Below, piece by piece: positions 1-6,800 of a stretch of DNA of 11,967 bases (positions are counted from its first letter, which is position 1; each line of letters starts with the position of its first letter). A program made the translations under genes and the position numbers. Source of the stretch: DASWJZ01 sp038211615 (GTDB lineage Bacteria; Pseudomonadota; Alphaproteobacteria; Rhizobiales; Afifellaceae); contig JBBQVL010000112.1 in NCBI GenBank assembly GCA_038211615.1, positions 1 to 11,967 on the forward strand. The letters run 5' to 3'. Under the pieces are notes generated by a model. The model did no database searches. It saw only the letters and a list, made by a program, of their open reading frames with translations, and was not told the origin of the DNA.

Positions 1-402
1 CGCGTCATCGAGGTGGCGCTGCACAAGGCGCACGCGCTGAAGTTCCCGCTTGCACGCATCCTCGATGCGGTCGGGACGGCGCCGCTCAGTCCGCCGCACC
101 CGGATCTGGTGACGGGGATGGGCCGCACCAACGACGCGATCATCTTCGGTGGGCGGGTGCAGCTCTTCGTGAGTGGCCCGGCCGCCGACGCCGCGCGCCT
201 CGCCGAGCAGCTCCCGAGCTCCGCCTCGCACCATCACGGCGCGCCCTTCGCGGAAATCTTCAAGCGCTTCGGCGGCGATTTCTACGCCATCGACCCTATG
301 CTCTTCAGCCCGGCGGCCGTAGCGGTGATGGCGATCGAAAGCGGCGAGACATTTCGCGCCGGCAGCGTCTCGCCAAAGCTCCTCGATGCTTCGTTCCCCT
401 GA
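1..402 (+). CDS. mch: Methenyl-H4MPT cyclohydrolase, C-terminal part (5' end outside the window)
   Basis: Mch interconverts methenyl-H4MPT and N5-formyl-H4MPT in the cytoplasm, in the middle of the H4MPT-linked formaldehyde oxidation pathway. The frame is open from base 1, so only the last 133 codons are present; the full protein is usually about 320 residues. Family-typical C-terminal stretches are visible: MGRTNDAIIFGGRVQLFV, the GAPFAEIFKRFGGDFYAIDP segment, then LFSPAAVAVMAIESGETFRAG just before the end. The stop codon lies inside the next gene: a 17-nt overlap (386-402) with the ATP-grasp gene suggests translational coupling. A GTG at base 13 could serve formally as a start but falls within conserved sequence and is not the real start. 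In Methylobacterium-type methylotrophs mch has the same downstream neighbours. The identification is by recalled family motifs. Confidence 0.95.
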   Translation, partial: RVIEVALHKAHALKFPLARILDAVGTAPLSPPHPDLVTGMGRTNDAIIFGGRVQLFVSGPAADAARLAEQLPSSASHHHGAPFAEIFKRFGGDFYAIDPMLFSPAAVAVMAIESGETFRAGSVSPKLLDASFP

Positions 403-1330
403 CCCCGCCCGGCCGGGGCGCAAGATCTGGCTGGCCCGGGTCGTGGTCTTCACCGCCGCGCGCGACTGGCATGCGCGGCAGCTCAAGGCCGCATTCGCCC
501 GCCGCGGCATCGAGACGGTTCTCGTTCCGCTCGAAGCCTGCGATTTCGACACGCGCTCGCCGGTTGGGCTGCATTTGGGCAAGCTTCGCGCGCTGCCGGC
601 CGGCGCGATTGTCCGCGGGGTTTCCGCGGGGAGCTTCGAGGCCGTCACCCGCCGTCTCGGCATTCTCCACGCTTTGCAGGCGCTCGGCGTGCCGGTGTGG
701 AACAATGCGACGGCGATCGAGCGCTGCGTCGACAAGTCGACGACCACATTTCTGCTGGCGCAGGCCGGCGTGCCGGTCCCGCCGACCTGGACGGTGGAGG
801 GCGCCGAGGCCGCCCGAAAGATCGTCGCGGCGGAAGCCGCCGCCGGTCCGCTTGTGCTGAAGCCGCTCTTCGGGTCGCAGGGGCGCGGCCTGATGCTGAT
901 CCGGCATCCCGATGATCTTCCGCCGCCGGAAGAGGTCGGCGATGTCTTCTACCTGCAGCGTTTCGTCGGGGACGATGGCCCGGCCTTCCGCGACTTCCGG
1001 GTGCTGGTGATCGAAGGCGAGCCGGTGGCGGCCATGCTCCGCCACGCCGAGAGCTGGATCACCAACGTGAAGCAAGGCGGCCGTCCCCTGCCGACGCCGC
1101 TTGACCGCGAGCTGGCCGACCTCGCCGTCGCTGCCGCCCGCGCCGTCGGCGCATCGTTCTGCGGCGTCGACATCATCCGCGGCCGGGACCGTGAGCCCTA
1201 TGTGCTGGAGGTGAATTCCATGCCCGCCTGGTCAGGCCTGCAGACGGTTTCCACCGTCGCCATAGCAGACCTTCTGGCGGAGCGCTTCACGGCCGCCCTG
1301 CAACGACCGACCGCGCGCCGGGTCGCATAG
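386..1330 (+). CDS. ATP-grasp (RimK-type) ligase of the H4MPT island, Orf5-like
   Basis: This 314-residue protein has the ATP-grasp fold of RimK/MptN/CofF-type amino acid ligases, which activate a carboxylate with ATP and join it to an amine, often adding glutamate to a cofactor. Visible: DKSTTTFLLAQAGVPVP (about 116-132) opening the ATP-grasp core, the ATP lysine in LVLKP (K159), the glycine-rich loop GSQGRG (163-168), the DFRVLVIEG strand (203-211), and the Mg-binding ExN pair E275/N277 in YVLEVNSMP. The ATG at 386 overlaps mch; an in-frame GTG at 443 would begin at the VVFTA strand and is a possible alternative. The gene occupies the position of Orf5 in Methylobacterium. Its substrate is unproven. 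Bacterial dephospho-H4MPT lacks the terminal hydroxyglutaryl unit, while methylofuran carries a polyglutamate chain, so the furan cofactor is a reasonable alternative target to the pterin. Confidence 0.85.
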   Translation: MLRSPDPARPGRKIWLARVVVFTAARDWHARQLKAAFARRGIETVLVPLEACDFDTRSPVGLHLGKLRALPAGAIVRGVSAGSFEAVTRRLGILHALQALGVPVWNNATAIERCVDKSTTTFLLAQAGVPVPPTWTVEGAEAARKIVAAEAAAGPLVLKPLFGSQGRGLMLIRHPDDLPPPEEVGDVFYLQRFVGDDGPAFRDFRVLVIEGEPVAAMLRHAESWITNVKQGGRPLPTPLDRELADLAVAAARAVGASFCGVDIIRGRDREPYVLEVNSMPAWSGLQTVSTVAIADLLAERFTAALQRPTARRVA

Positions 1331-2194
1331 ATGGGCCTTCCGCCGGACGTGATCGCCGAGGCCTATCGCCTCGCCTGCCTCGACGAGCTTCGCGCGCCGA
1401 AGGCCGGCAACGTGCACGATTTCTCCGCCGGCCACGGCATGACGGTGGGGGATTTCGAGGTTTCGGCGGAGGTCACCAGGGACTGGATCGCGCGCCCGGG
1501 CGCGGGCGTCGGCGCGCGCGTGCGCGGCGCCATCGCGGCGACGCGGAAGGCCGTCGACACCAACACCAACCTCGGCATCGTGCTGATGTCGGCCCCGCTC
1601 GCCCGCGCCGCGGAGCGCGAGGGGGGCGGCGATCTGCGGGGGGCGGTCGGCCGCGTTCTCGCGACGCTCGACGTTGCGGACGCCGCCGAAGTATTTCAGG
1701 CGATCATGCTCGCCGACCCCGCCGGGCTGGGCGAGGCATCGGAGAACGACGTGCGCGCGCCGGCCGCCGTCACGCTGCTCGAAGCGATGCGGAGCGCCGA
1801 GGATCGTGACCGGATCGCCTGGAACTATGCACATGGCTTCGCCGATGTGTTCGAGATCGGTGTCCCGACCTTCCGTCAGGCGCTGGCGCGCTGGAACGAC
1901 TGGCGCTGGGCGACCGCCGCCGTGCATTTCGCCATGATGGCCGCCTTCTTCGACACCCACATCTTTCGTCAGTTCGGAGCGGATGCGGCGGGGCCGGCGC
2001 AGCAGGCGGCGGCCGTGATCCATTCCCGGCTCACCGGGGCAGGCGATCCCTCCGATCTGATGGGTGAAATTCTCGCCCTGGACCGCCGCCTGAAGGAACT
2101 CGGGCACAATCCCGGAACGAGTGCGGACCTGACCGTCGCGACGGTCTTCGCCGTTCGTCTGTCCGGCACGGAATCGCCTGAAAAGACGCGCTGA
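1331..2194 (+). CDS. CitG/MdcB-like (triphosphoribosyl-dephospho-CoA synthase family) protein of the H4MPT island, Orf7-like
   Basis: The start ATG follows the upstream TAG without a gap (TAGATG), so the gene is co-transcribed and probably coupled to the ATP-grasp gene. The 287-residue product resembles CitG/MdcB, which form an alpha-ribosidic bond from ATP with loss of adenine. The N-terminal motif KAGNVHDFSAGHGM (24-37) followed by FEVSA, and NTNLGIVLMSAPLARAA (78-94), line up with the CitG patterns around the conserved H.D...F and NTHKG segments, although here the second reads NTNLG. The product is an all-alpha cytoplasmic protein with no membrane segment. Its neighbours are mch, the ATP-grasp gene and fae, not citrate or malonate decarboxylase genes, so a role in acyl-carrier prosthetic groups is unlikely. 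A contribution to the H4MPT side chain is inferred from context only. Confidence 0.82.
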   Translation: MGLPPDVIAEAYRLACLDELRAPKAGNVHDFSAGHGMTVGDFEVSAEVTRDWIARPGAGVGARVRGAIAATRKAVDTNTNLGIVLMSAPLARAAEREGGGDLRGAVGRVLATLDVADAAEVFQAIMLADPAGLGEASENDVRAPAAVTLLEAMRSAEDRDRIAWNYAHGFADVFEIGVPTFRQALARWNDWRWATAAVHFAMMAAFFDTHIFRQFGADAAGPAQQAAAVIHSRLTGAGDPSDLMGEILALDRRLKELGHNPGTSADLTVATVFAVRLSGTESPEKTR

Positions 2195-2209
2195 AAAAGC
2201 CCGCGCCCA

Positions 2210-2364
2210 TCACTCAAGTCTCTCCCGAAGCTTGCGGTTCGCCGCCAACGATGGTTGAGTGACGACTGGCGGGGCGACCCGTCGCTATCTGGCCAACCGG
2301 TCCGGCGAATCCGGACGCTGAAAACAAGGATAGCCTTTAGAAAAAGGCGCCTGATTGGATCAGG
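2210..2364 (+). promoter_or_regulatory. Stem-loop-rich leader upstream of fae
   Basis: The 190-nt gap between the CitG-like gene and fae holds a series of perfect or near-perfect inverted repeats. The outer pair is TCACTCAA (2210-2217) and TTGAGTGA (2255-2262), enclosing TTGCGG-TTCG-CCGCCAA (2232-2248, one bulged C). Next come GTCCGG-cgaat-CCGGAC (2300-2316), GCCTTT-agaa-AAAGGC (2333-2348) and CCTGAT-tgg-ATCAGG (2350-2364), the last ending four bases before the fae Shine-Dalgarno. The first could end the upstream transcript, though no T-run follows. I find no convincing sigma70 promoter here. The array may stabilise or regulate the fae message; this is inference from sequence alone. Confidence 0.5.
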
Positions 2365-2367
2365 ATA

Positions 2368-2374
2368 GGGGAGG
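2368..2374 (+). promoter_or_regulatory. Ribosome binding site of fae
   Basis: GGGGAGG lies 10 nt before the ATG at 2385 and 4 nt before a GTG at 2379. The spacing is closer to normal for the ATG, and the protein then begins MAKINKV, matching the MAKI start of the Methylobacterium protein. This decides for 2385. Confidence 0.7.
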
Positions 2375-2384
2375 TTAAGTGGCC

Positions 2385-2897
2385 ATGGCAAAGATCAACA
2401 AGGTAATGGTGGGCGAGTCGCTGGTAGGCGACGGAAACGAGGTTGCGCACGTCGATCTTCTGATCGGACCGCGCGGCTCGGCGGTGGAAGCGGCGTTCTG
2501 CAATGCGCTGACCAACAACAAGGACGGGTTCACCTCGCTCCTCGCTGTGGTCGCGCCGAACCTGCTCGCCAAGCCGAACACGATCCTGTTCAACAAGGTG
2601 ACCATCAAGGGGGCCAAGCAGGCCGTGCAGATGTTCGGACCGGCGCAGTACGCCGTCGCCAAGGCGGTGGCCGACAGCGTCGCCGATGGCACGATTCCCG
2701 CGGCCGAGGCAGACGATCTCTTCATCTGCGTGGGCGTGTTCATCCATTGGCTCGCGACCGACGACAAGAAGATCCAGGACTTCAACTACCGCGCCACCAA
2801 GGAAGCCCTCGAGCGCGCCGTATCCGGCAAGCCGACGGCGGCCGAAGTGACGGCGCAGCGCAACACCGCGAAGCACCCCTTCGCCGCTGCCACTTAG
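2385..2897 (+). CDS. fae: Formaldehyde-activating enzyme
   Basis: Fae condenses free formaldehyde with H4MPT to give methylene-H4MPT, the entry step of the pathway and the main formaldehyde sink in the cytoplasm of such methylotrophs. The 170-residue product has the usual family length and is nearly collinear with Methylobacterium Fae. Visible blocks are VGDGNEVAHVDLLIGPRGS near the N-terminus, which includes the conserved histidine of the active site, NNKDGFTSLLAVVAPNL, PNTILFNKVTIKGAKQAVQM, and ADDLFICVGVFIHW, ending in KHPFAA. The ATG is chosen over an in-frame GTG six bases upstream because of Shine-Dalgarno spacing and the conserved MAKI start. Fae is separated from the upstream operon by a highly structured 190-nt leader, suggesting its own transcript or processing, as expected for a very abundant enzyme. 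Downstream it converges with the HisA-like gene. Confidence 0.98.
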   Translation: MAKINKVMVGESLVGDGNEVAHVDLLIGPRGSAVEAAFCNALTNNKDGFTSLLAVVAPNLLAKPNTILFNKVTIKGAKQAVQMFGPAQYAVAKAVADSVADGTIPAAEADDLFICVGVFIHWLATDDKKIQDFNYRATKEALERAVSGKPTAAEVTAQRNTAKHPFAAAT

Positions 2898-2965
2898 ATA
2901 GGCGGCAGTCCCGGGGGGAATAAGCCGGCAGTAGAGCAGCAAGGCCTCCTGCGGCGACTGGCGAA

Positions 2966-2991
2966 GGCGCTCGGCCTCTAAGGCTTGCGCC
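2966..2991 (+). terminator. Hairpin downstream of fae
   Basis: An imperfect stem GGCGC-tc-GGCCT-cta-AGGCT-t-GCGCC (ten pairs including one G-T, small internal loop) lies about 70 nt after the fae stop. No T-run follows, so it is a candidate terminator or 3' stabiliser for the fae message and not a proven intrinsic terminator. Confidence 0.4.
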
Positions 2992-3007
2992 GACACACGA
3001 TAAGGAA

Positions 3008-3032
3008 CGGGGCCCCGCTGGCCGGGGCTCCG
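3008..3032. terminator. GC-rich hairpin between convergent fae and HisA-like genes
   Basis: CGGGGCCCCG and CGGGGCTCCG form a ten-pair stem (one G-T) with a five-base loop. Read on the minus strand it lies about 33 nt beyond the HisA-like stop and is followed by the moderately T-rich TTCCTTATC. It probably serves as a terminator, perhaps in both directions, for the two converging transcripts. Confidence 0.55.
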
Positions 3033-3064
3033 CTGTCGCACGCCGGCCTACGCGGCCCGGGCGG

Positions 3065-3757
3065 CTACTTTATGAGATCGGCGGAGACGATCCGCCCGTC
3101 GTGCAGCGCCGAGGCAACCAGAATGCCCGCCGCGCCGCTCGCCCGCACCGCGGCAAGATCGTCGCGGTTCCGCAACCCTCCGGCCAGATAGATCGCACGG
3201 CCTCCGGCGCGCGCCTTGATGCCGGCGTGCCGCTCAAAATCCGGTCCCGCGTCGCTCCCGACGCGTGCGAGCGTCATCACCACAATGCTGGCGGGCCAGA
3301 GGTCGGCTTCCGACAAGAGCCTCCCCGGACCGACGAACGTATCGCCGCGAAAGTCGAGCGAGAGGAGGATGCGCGGATCGTTCCTGAGCGCTGCGACAAG
3401 CGCGCAGTCGCGCTGCGATTCCGACCCGAGCACGAGGGAAGCGGCATGGAAACGCGCAAGGAAATCGCGCGCCGCGGCTTCGTCTGCGCAGCCATTGTCC
3501 ACCCACAGCGAAACGTCGGGGAACTGCTCGGCAATGCGCGCGAGTTGAGCGCCGGAATCCCCCCGTCCTTCGATCGCATCGAGATCGGCGACGTAGAGCG
3601 TGCGGAAGGGATGCACGGAGAGAAGACCGGCGACCACGTCGATCGGATCGCTGGTCGGGCTGAGCGGCGTCTCGATCGGTCGATAGGTGGCGCGGTCGCC
3701 ATGGCGCGCCCGGACCACTCTTCCGCCCTTGAGATCAATGACCGGCACCACTTCCAT
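3065..3757 (-). CDS. HisA-like TIM-barrel protein of the H4MPT island
   Basis: The product (230 residues from the chosen start) resembles HisA, the aminoaldose-to-aminoketose isomerase of histidine synthesis. VVPVIDLKGGRVVRA at the N-terminus holds the first catalytic Asp (D8), and LLSLDFRGDTF (about 132-142) aligns with the SLDTRGG segment of HisA that holds the second (D135). YVADLDAIEG and the C-terminal phosphate-site strands LAGGLRNRDDL and GILVASALHDG are also present, though HisA normally has VGRAL where this has VASAL. No other histidine gene is nearby, and the surroundings are H4MPT/methanofuran genes, so a paralogous role on a phosphoribosyl-type intermediate is more likely than true HisA. 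The ATG at 3757 is preferred because GGAGA lies 8 nt upstream; an ATG at 3763 would add MK but lies only 2 nt from GGAGA. A true hisA cannot be excluded by sequence alone. Confidence 0.82.
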   Translation of the reverse strand: MEVVPVIDLKGGRVVRARHGDRATYRPIETPLSPTSDPIDVVAGLLSVHPFRTLYVADLDAIEGRGDSGAQLARIAEQFPDVSLWVDNGCADEAAARDFLARFHAASLVLGSESQRDCALVAALRNDPRILLSLDFRGDTFVGPGRLLSEADLWPASIVVMTLARVGSDAGPDFERHAGIKARAGGRAIYLAGGLRNRDDLAAVRASGAAGILVASALHDGRIVSADLIK

Positions 3758-3813
3758 TTTCATCGTCTCCAGCGCCCGCTTATAGGTGAGACGCTTCGGG
3801 AGATGAAACGGCG
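3758..3813. promoter_or_regulatory. Compact divergent intergenic region with inverted repeat
   Basis: Only 56 bp separate the HisA-like start (minus) from the MfnF-like start (plus). It contains the inverted repeat CGTCTC (3764-3769) and GAGACG (3788-3793) with an 18-bp spacer, and both Shine-Dalgarno sites: GGAGA on the minus strand (3766-3770) and GGGAG on the plus strand (3798-3802, 11 nt from the ATG). Any divergent promoters must overlap each other or reach into the opposite gene. The repeat could be a shared operator or a by-product of the two GGAGA-like sites. Confidence 0.4.
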
Positions 3814-4851
3814 ATGACTGTCCTGGGATGGGACGTGGGCGGGGCGCATCTGAAGGCGGCGCGGATCGAGGCCGGCCGCGTGACCGGCGCGGTCGAGATC
3901 GCCTGCCCGCTATGGCAGGGGATAGATCGCCTCGACGCTGCGTTCGCGGAGGCGCGCTCCGCGCTCGGCGATGCGCCGCTCAACGCCGTCACCATGACCG
4001 GCGAGCTTTGCGACATCTTTCCGACCCGCGCCGGAGGCGTCGCGAAGCTCTGCGCGAGGCTCGCATCGCTGCTGCCCGGCGAAATCCGCTTCTATGGCGG
4101 TGGAGAAGGCTGGCTGGACGAGGTCGGCGCGGTGGCGAGGGCGGAGGCCGTCGCCTCCGCCAACTGGCACGCGACGGCCTCGCTCACGGCGCGGCTACGG
4201 CCCGATGCGCTCTTCATCGACATGGGCTCGACGACGACCGACATCGTTCCGATCGTCGCCGGCAGGGTCGCGGCACGCGGCGTGAGCGATGCCGCGCGCC
4301 TCGGGGCGGGGGAGCTGGTCTACGCCGGCGCGACCCGAACCTTCCTGATGGCGGTCGCGCAGCGCGTTCCATTCCGCGGCGAATGGACGCCGGTGATGAA
4401 CGAATATTTCGCCTCGATCGCGGACGTGCACCGGGTGCTTGGCGCGCTTCCGCCGGGCGCCGATCTGCACGCGACCGCGGACGGACGCGAGAAGACCGAA
4501 TCCGCGTCGGCCGCAAGGCTCGCACGGATGATCGGCCGCGACGCGGGCGAGGCGGAGTTCTGGGAATGGCGAAGTCTCGCGGCGTTCTTCGCCGAGGCGC
4601 AGCTCAGGCCGATGCAGGACGCCGCGCTGCAGGTTCTTTCAGCGGCGGAGCTGCCCGCGGCCGCGCCGGTGGTCGCGGCGGGGACGGGGAGTTTCGTCGT
4701 TGAAGAATTGGCGGCGCGCCTCGGCCGATCCTGCGAGAAATGGGAATCGCTGATCCCGGCCGAGGGAGCGCTCGCCGCCTCCCTCAGCGCCTGCGCCCCC
4801 GCCGTTGCGGTGGGGTTGCTGCTTGCTTCCGATCACGGATCGCCGCCGTAG
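3814..4851 (+). CDS. mfnF: MfnF-like hydantoinase/oxoprolinase-family protein (H4MPT-linked C1 pathway protein)
   Basis: This 345-residue protein belongs to the ASKHA (actin-like ATPase) superfamily, in the hydantoinase A/oxoprolinase-related group found in H4MPT islands and methanogens. The first phosphate loop is GWDVGGAHLKAA (5-16), TMTGELCDIFPTR (about 60-72) is a further conserved block, and the second phosphate loop is FIDMGSTTTDIVPI (134-147). In methanogens MfnF couples the aminomethyl-furanmethanol diphosphate made by MfnE to the tyramine-glutamate part of methanofuran. Bacterial methylofuran has tyrosine in place of tyramine, so the acceptor should differ here. The presence of MfnE- and MfnB-like genes in the window supports this reading. 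The 3' end overlaps the convergent DUF447 gene by 19 nt (4833-4851). The family call is firm; the exact reaction is inferred from archaeal homologues. Confidence 0.86.
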   Translation: MTVLGWDVGGAHLKAARIEAGRVTGAVEIACPLWQGIDRLDAAFAEARSALGDAPLNAVTMTGELCDIFPTRAGGVAKLCARLASLLPGEIRFYGGGEGWLDEVGAVARAEAVASANWHATASLTARLRPDALFIDMGSTTTDIVPIVAGRVAARGVSDAARLGAGELVYAGATRTFLMAVAQRVPFRGEWTPVMNEYFASIADVHRVLGALPPGADLHATADGREKTESASAARLARMIGRDAGEAEFWEWRSLAAFFAEAQLRPMQDAALQVLSAAELPAAAPVVAAGTGSFVVEELAARLGRSCEKWESLIPAEGALAASLSACAPAVAVGLLLASDHGSPP

Positions 4852-5396
4852 AACGCGCGAACCTTCTCCATGAGCCAGTCCCAGGCTTCCGCCTCGCGCG
4901 GCCCGGCGGTCTTCTCGATGGCGATCGCGAGATAGGCCGTCTCGCGCGCCACCTTTTCGCGCGGCAGAAAGGAGAGGCGGGTCGAAAGAATCGCGAGCTC
5001 GATCACCGCCGCCTGCGCCCGGTTGAAGCCGGAAGCGGGTGCGTGCGAGACCGCGCGGACGAGCTTCGTGCGAAAGCGCGGCCGTTGATCGTCTTCCGCG
5101 ACGCTTTCCACCGCCAGCTCCCAGTGGGAGACTGCGGCCGCCAGCCGCGGAACCGGCCCTTCGGTCGCGACGAGCGGCCAGTCGTGCCGCCCGGTGAGGC
5201 AGCCGGCGAAGATGCGCACGTCGTCGACGTGGCTCGCGACCGCGTGGGGCACTTCGCCGAGATTGTCGAGCGTGCGCGAGGGGCGGAAGGGCGCGATGAT
5301 CCAGTGCTCGCCGTCGGCGATGATCCCGAGCGGCGCGATGTGCACCGCGCCGGCCCGGTCGATCGTGGTGACGATGGTCTCGCGGATCATCGGCAT
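4833..5396 (-). CDS. DUF447-family protein of the H4MPT island
   Basis: This 187-residue protein resembles the DUF447 family (Pfam PF04289), shared by methanogens and H4MPT-using bacteria. It starts MPMIRETIVTTID, followed by the conserved HIAPLGIIADGEHWIIAPFR and the strands around VASHVDDVRIFAGCLTG, then a helical C-terminal half (GFNRAQAAVIELAILSTRL and the MEKVRAFY end). The fold is related, as I recall, to FMN-binding split barrels, so a flavin-dependent or flavin-like step is conceivable; no flavin-specific motif can be proved here. It is the last gene of the minus-strand operon, its ATG lying 3 nt after the DHPS-like stop (TGA-GCC-ATG), a spacing typical of coupling. A GGAAGGA sequence lies upstream inside the preceding gene. 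A second ATG two codons downstream is possible. Its reaction is unknown. Confidence 0.82.
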   Translation of the reverse strand: MPMIRETIVTTIDRAGAVHIAPLGIIADGEHWIIAPFRPSRTLDNLGEVPHAVASHVDDVRIFAGCLTGRHDWPLVATEGPVPRLAAAVSHWELAVESVAEDDQRPRFRTKLVRAVSHAPASGFNRAQAAVIELAILSTRLSFLPREKVARETAYLAIAIEKTAGPREAEAWDWLMEKVRAFYGGDP

Positions 5397-5399
5397 GGC

Positions 5400-6800
5400 T
5401 CAGCCGCCATCCTTCCTGGCGCGCAGCGTGTGGCCGGCCTTGGCGAGCCGCGTGCGGTCCTCCTCCGGCCGGTCGGCGGCGACGCCCCAGTCGAGCGGCT
5501 CGTCCTGCACATAGCGCTTGCCGAGGCTGAAGGCAGTCTCCGCCTTCGCCAGTTCGGTGCCGAGGTAGAAGGCGTGCGCGCCGTCACTCTCGACGCCGAG
5601 CTTCGGGAAAAGCGACAGCGCGTCCCGTCCGGTGTGGTGGCCGTCGCGGTTGTAGACGTGGATTCCGTCCGAAGCCGCCTCGATGCGGAAATTCGCGTCG
5701 CGCACCTCGGCGGCGAGCGCGGCGATCTCTTCCGGCGCGACCGGAAACGGCTTCTTGTCGTGCAGCGAAAGCAGCCTGTTGCCATAGCCTTTCGGCAGGC
5801 TCTGGTCCTCGCGCGCGGCAAACATCAGCCGCCGCGCGGCATCGTGTTCCTCGATGGTGCGGCGCGTATGGGGACTGACCTGCACCGCAAGAATGTTGCG
5901 GATGCCGAGCTCGGAGGCGATTCCGAGGAGCACCGCGGTCACGCCGGCCGAATCAGCATCGGTCAGCTCGGTGAGATTGCCCGTGCCCATCAGGATTTCG
6001 ACTTCCGGCTTGCGGCGGCGCAGCTCGGCGTAGCGGATGAGCGAGGCGGTGAAGCCGAAATGGATCGGGTCGAGCACCGGGTCGGCGATGATCTTCAGGC
6101 CGCGCGCCTCGGCAGCGTCGATCGCCGCGATGAGCGAATCAAGGTCGCCGGGCGTTTCCGGAACGAGGATCGGAACCGCATCGCCCTCGGCCGCGATCGC
6201 AAGGGTCGACCCGGTCAGGCTCAGCAAAAAATCCGCCCCGGCGCGGTTGCCGCGCGTCAGCTCGTCGGGATCGGCGGAATCGACGCTGACCTGGAAGCCG
6301 GCGCGCTTCAGGGCGCGCACCGAGTCCTCCAGGTGCGGGAAGGGCGTATCGGGCAGGCAGCCTAGGTCGATCACATCGGCGCCTGAGGCCTTCAGCCGAT
6401 CGGCCTTGGCGAGGATCGCCTCGACGCTCAAATCCGAGGCGTCGACGATCTCCGCAAAAATCCGGATGTCGGTGCGCGACAGGTCTGGCGGCACGCCGCC
6501 CCGGCCGAGGAAGGCGGGGAGGTCGGAAATCTCGTCCGGGCCCGCGACGATCGGAACGCCGAATTCGGCGGAGAGCTTTGCGAGATCGGCGCGGCAGCGT
6601 CCGGGAACGATGACGCGATCCGCCGGAACCGGACGCGGCAGCCGCCGGCGGATGATCGCCTCCGTCATCAGCGCCGCGACCTTCACGCCGATATCGAGCA
6701 CCCGCCATTCGAACGGCGTGGCCCCGAGGCTCCGCAGCGTGCGCAGCAGCCGCGGCTCGGCGAGATGGCCCGTCAGGAAAAGAATGCGCTCAGCCGGCAT
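5400..6800 (-). CDS. Dihydropteroate synthase-like protein (archaeal-type, DUF6513 plus DHPS-like domain)
   Basis: The 466-residue protein matches the archaeal-type dihydropteroate synthase-related family (TIGR00284 as I recall). An N-terminal region (1-about 110) beginning RILFLTGHLAEPRLLRTL is typical of the DUF6513 extension. A TIM-barrel section follows with GADVIDLGCLPDTPF (140-154), FQVSVDS (169-175) and IIADPVLDPIHFGF (237-250), which resemble the DHPS pterin-site strands, and a long C-terminal region with LLSLHDKKPFPV and IHVYNRDGHHTGRDAL. The standard DHPS N-terminal asparagine motif (ILNVTPDSF) is not seen; the comparable strand reads EIVDASDLS (117-125). It is longer than ordinary FolP (about 280). 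The likely job is joining the hydroxymethylpterin unit to the aminophenyl-ribose moiety of H4MPT, or a related step, but this is inference. The operon continues immediately into the DUF447 gene. Confidence 0.85.
   Translation of the reverse strand: MPAERILFLTGHLAEPRLLRTLRSLGATPFEWRVLDIGVKVAALMTEAIIRRRLPRPVPADRVIVPGRCRADLAKLSAEFGVPIVAGPDEISDLPAFLGRGGVPPDLSRTDIRIFAEIVDASDLSVEAILAKADRLKASGADVIDLGCLPDTPFPHLEDSVRALKRAGFQVSVDSADPDELTRGNRAGADFLLSLTGSTLAIAAEGDAVPILVPETPGDLDSLIAAIDAAEARGLKIIADPVLDPIHFGFTASLIRYAELRRRKPEVEILMGTGNLTELTDADSAGVTAVLLGIASELGIRNILAVQVSPHTRRTIEEHDAARRLMFAAREDQSLPKGYGNRLLSLHDKKPFPVAPEEIAALAAEVRDANFRIEAASDGIHVYNRDGHHTGRDALSLFPKLGVESDGAHAFYLGTELAKAETAFSLGKRYVQDEPLDWGVAADRPEEDRTRLAKAGHTLRARKDGG

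Noticed and set aside
305..1075. 256-codon open frame on the minus strand
   Set aside because: Lies opposite the ATP-grasp gene and the mch end; no recognisable motif.
1232..2107. 291-codon open frame on the minus strand
   Set aside because: Lies opposite the CitG-like gene; composition is that of a shadow frame.
3803..3817. Four-codon mini-frame (MKRR) whose TGA overlaps the ATG of the MfnF-like gene
   Set aside because: The Shine-Dalgarno directly abuts its ATG, which is too close for initiation, and such a short frame is expected by chance.
4740..6365. 541-codon open frame on the plus strand
   Set aside because: It is antisense to the DUF447 and DHPS-like genes, which show clear family motifs. 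The frame is rich in Arg, Gly, Asp and Ala as expected from reading high-GC coding DNA on the wrong strand.
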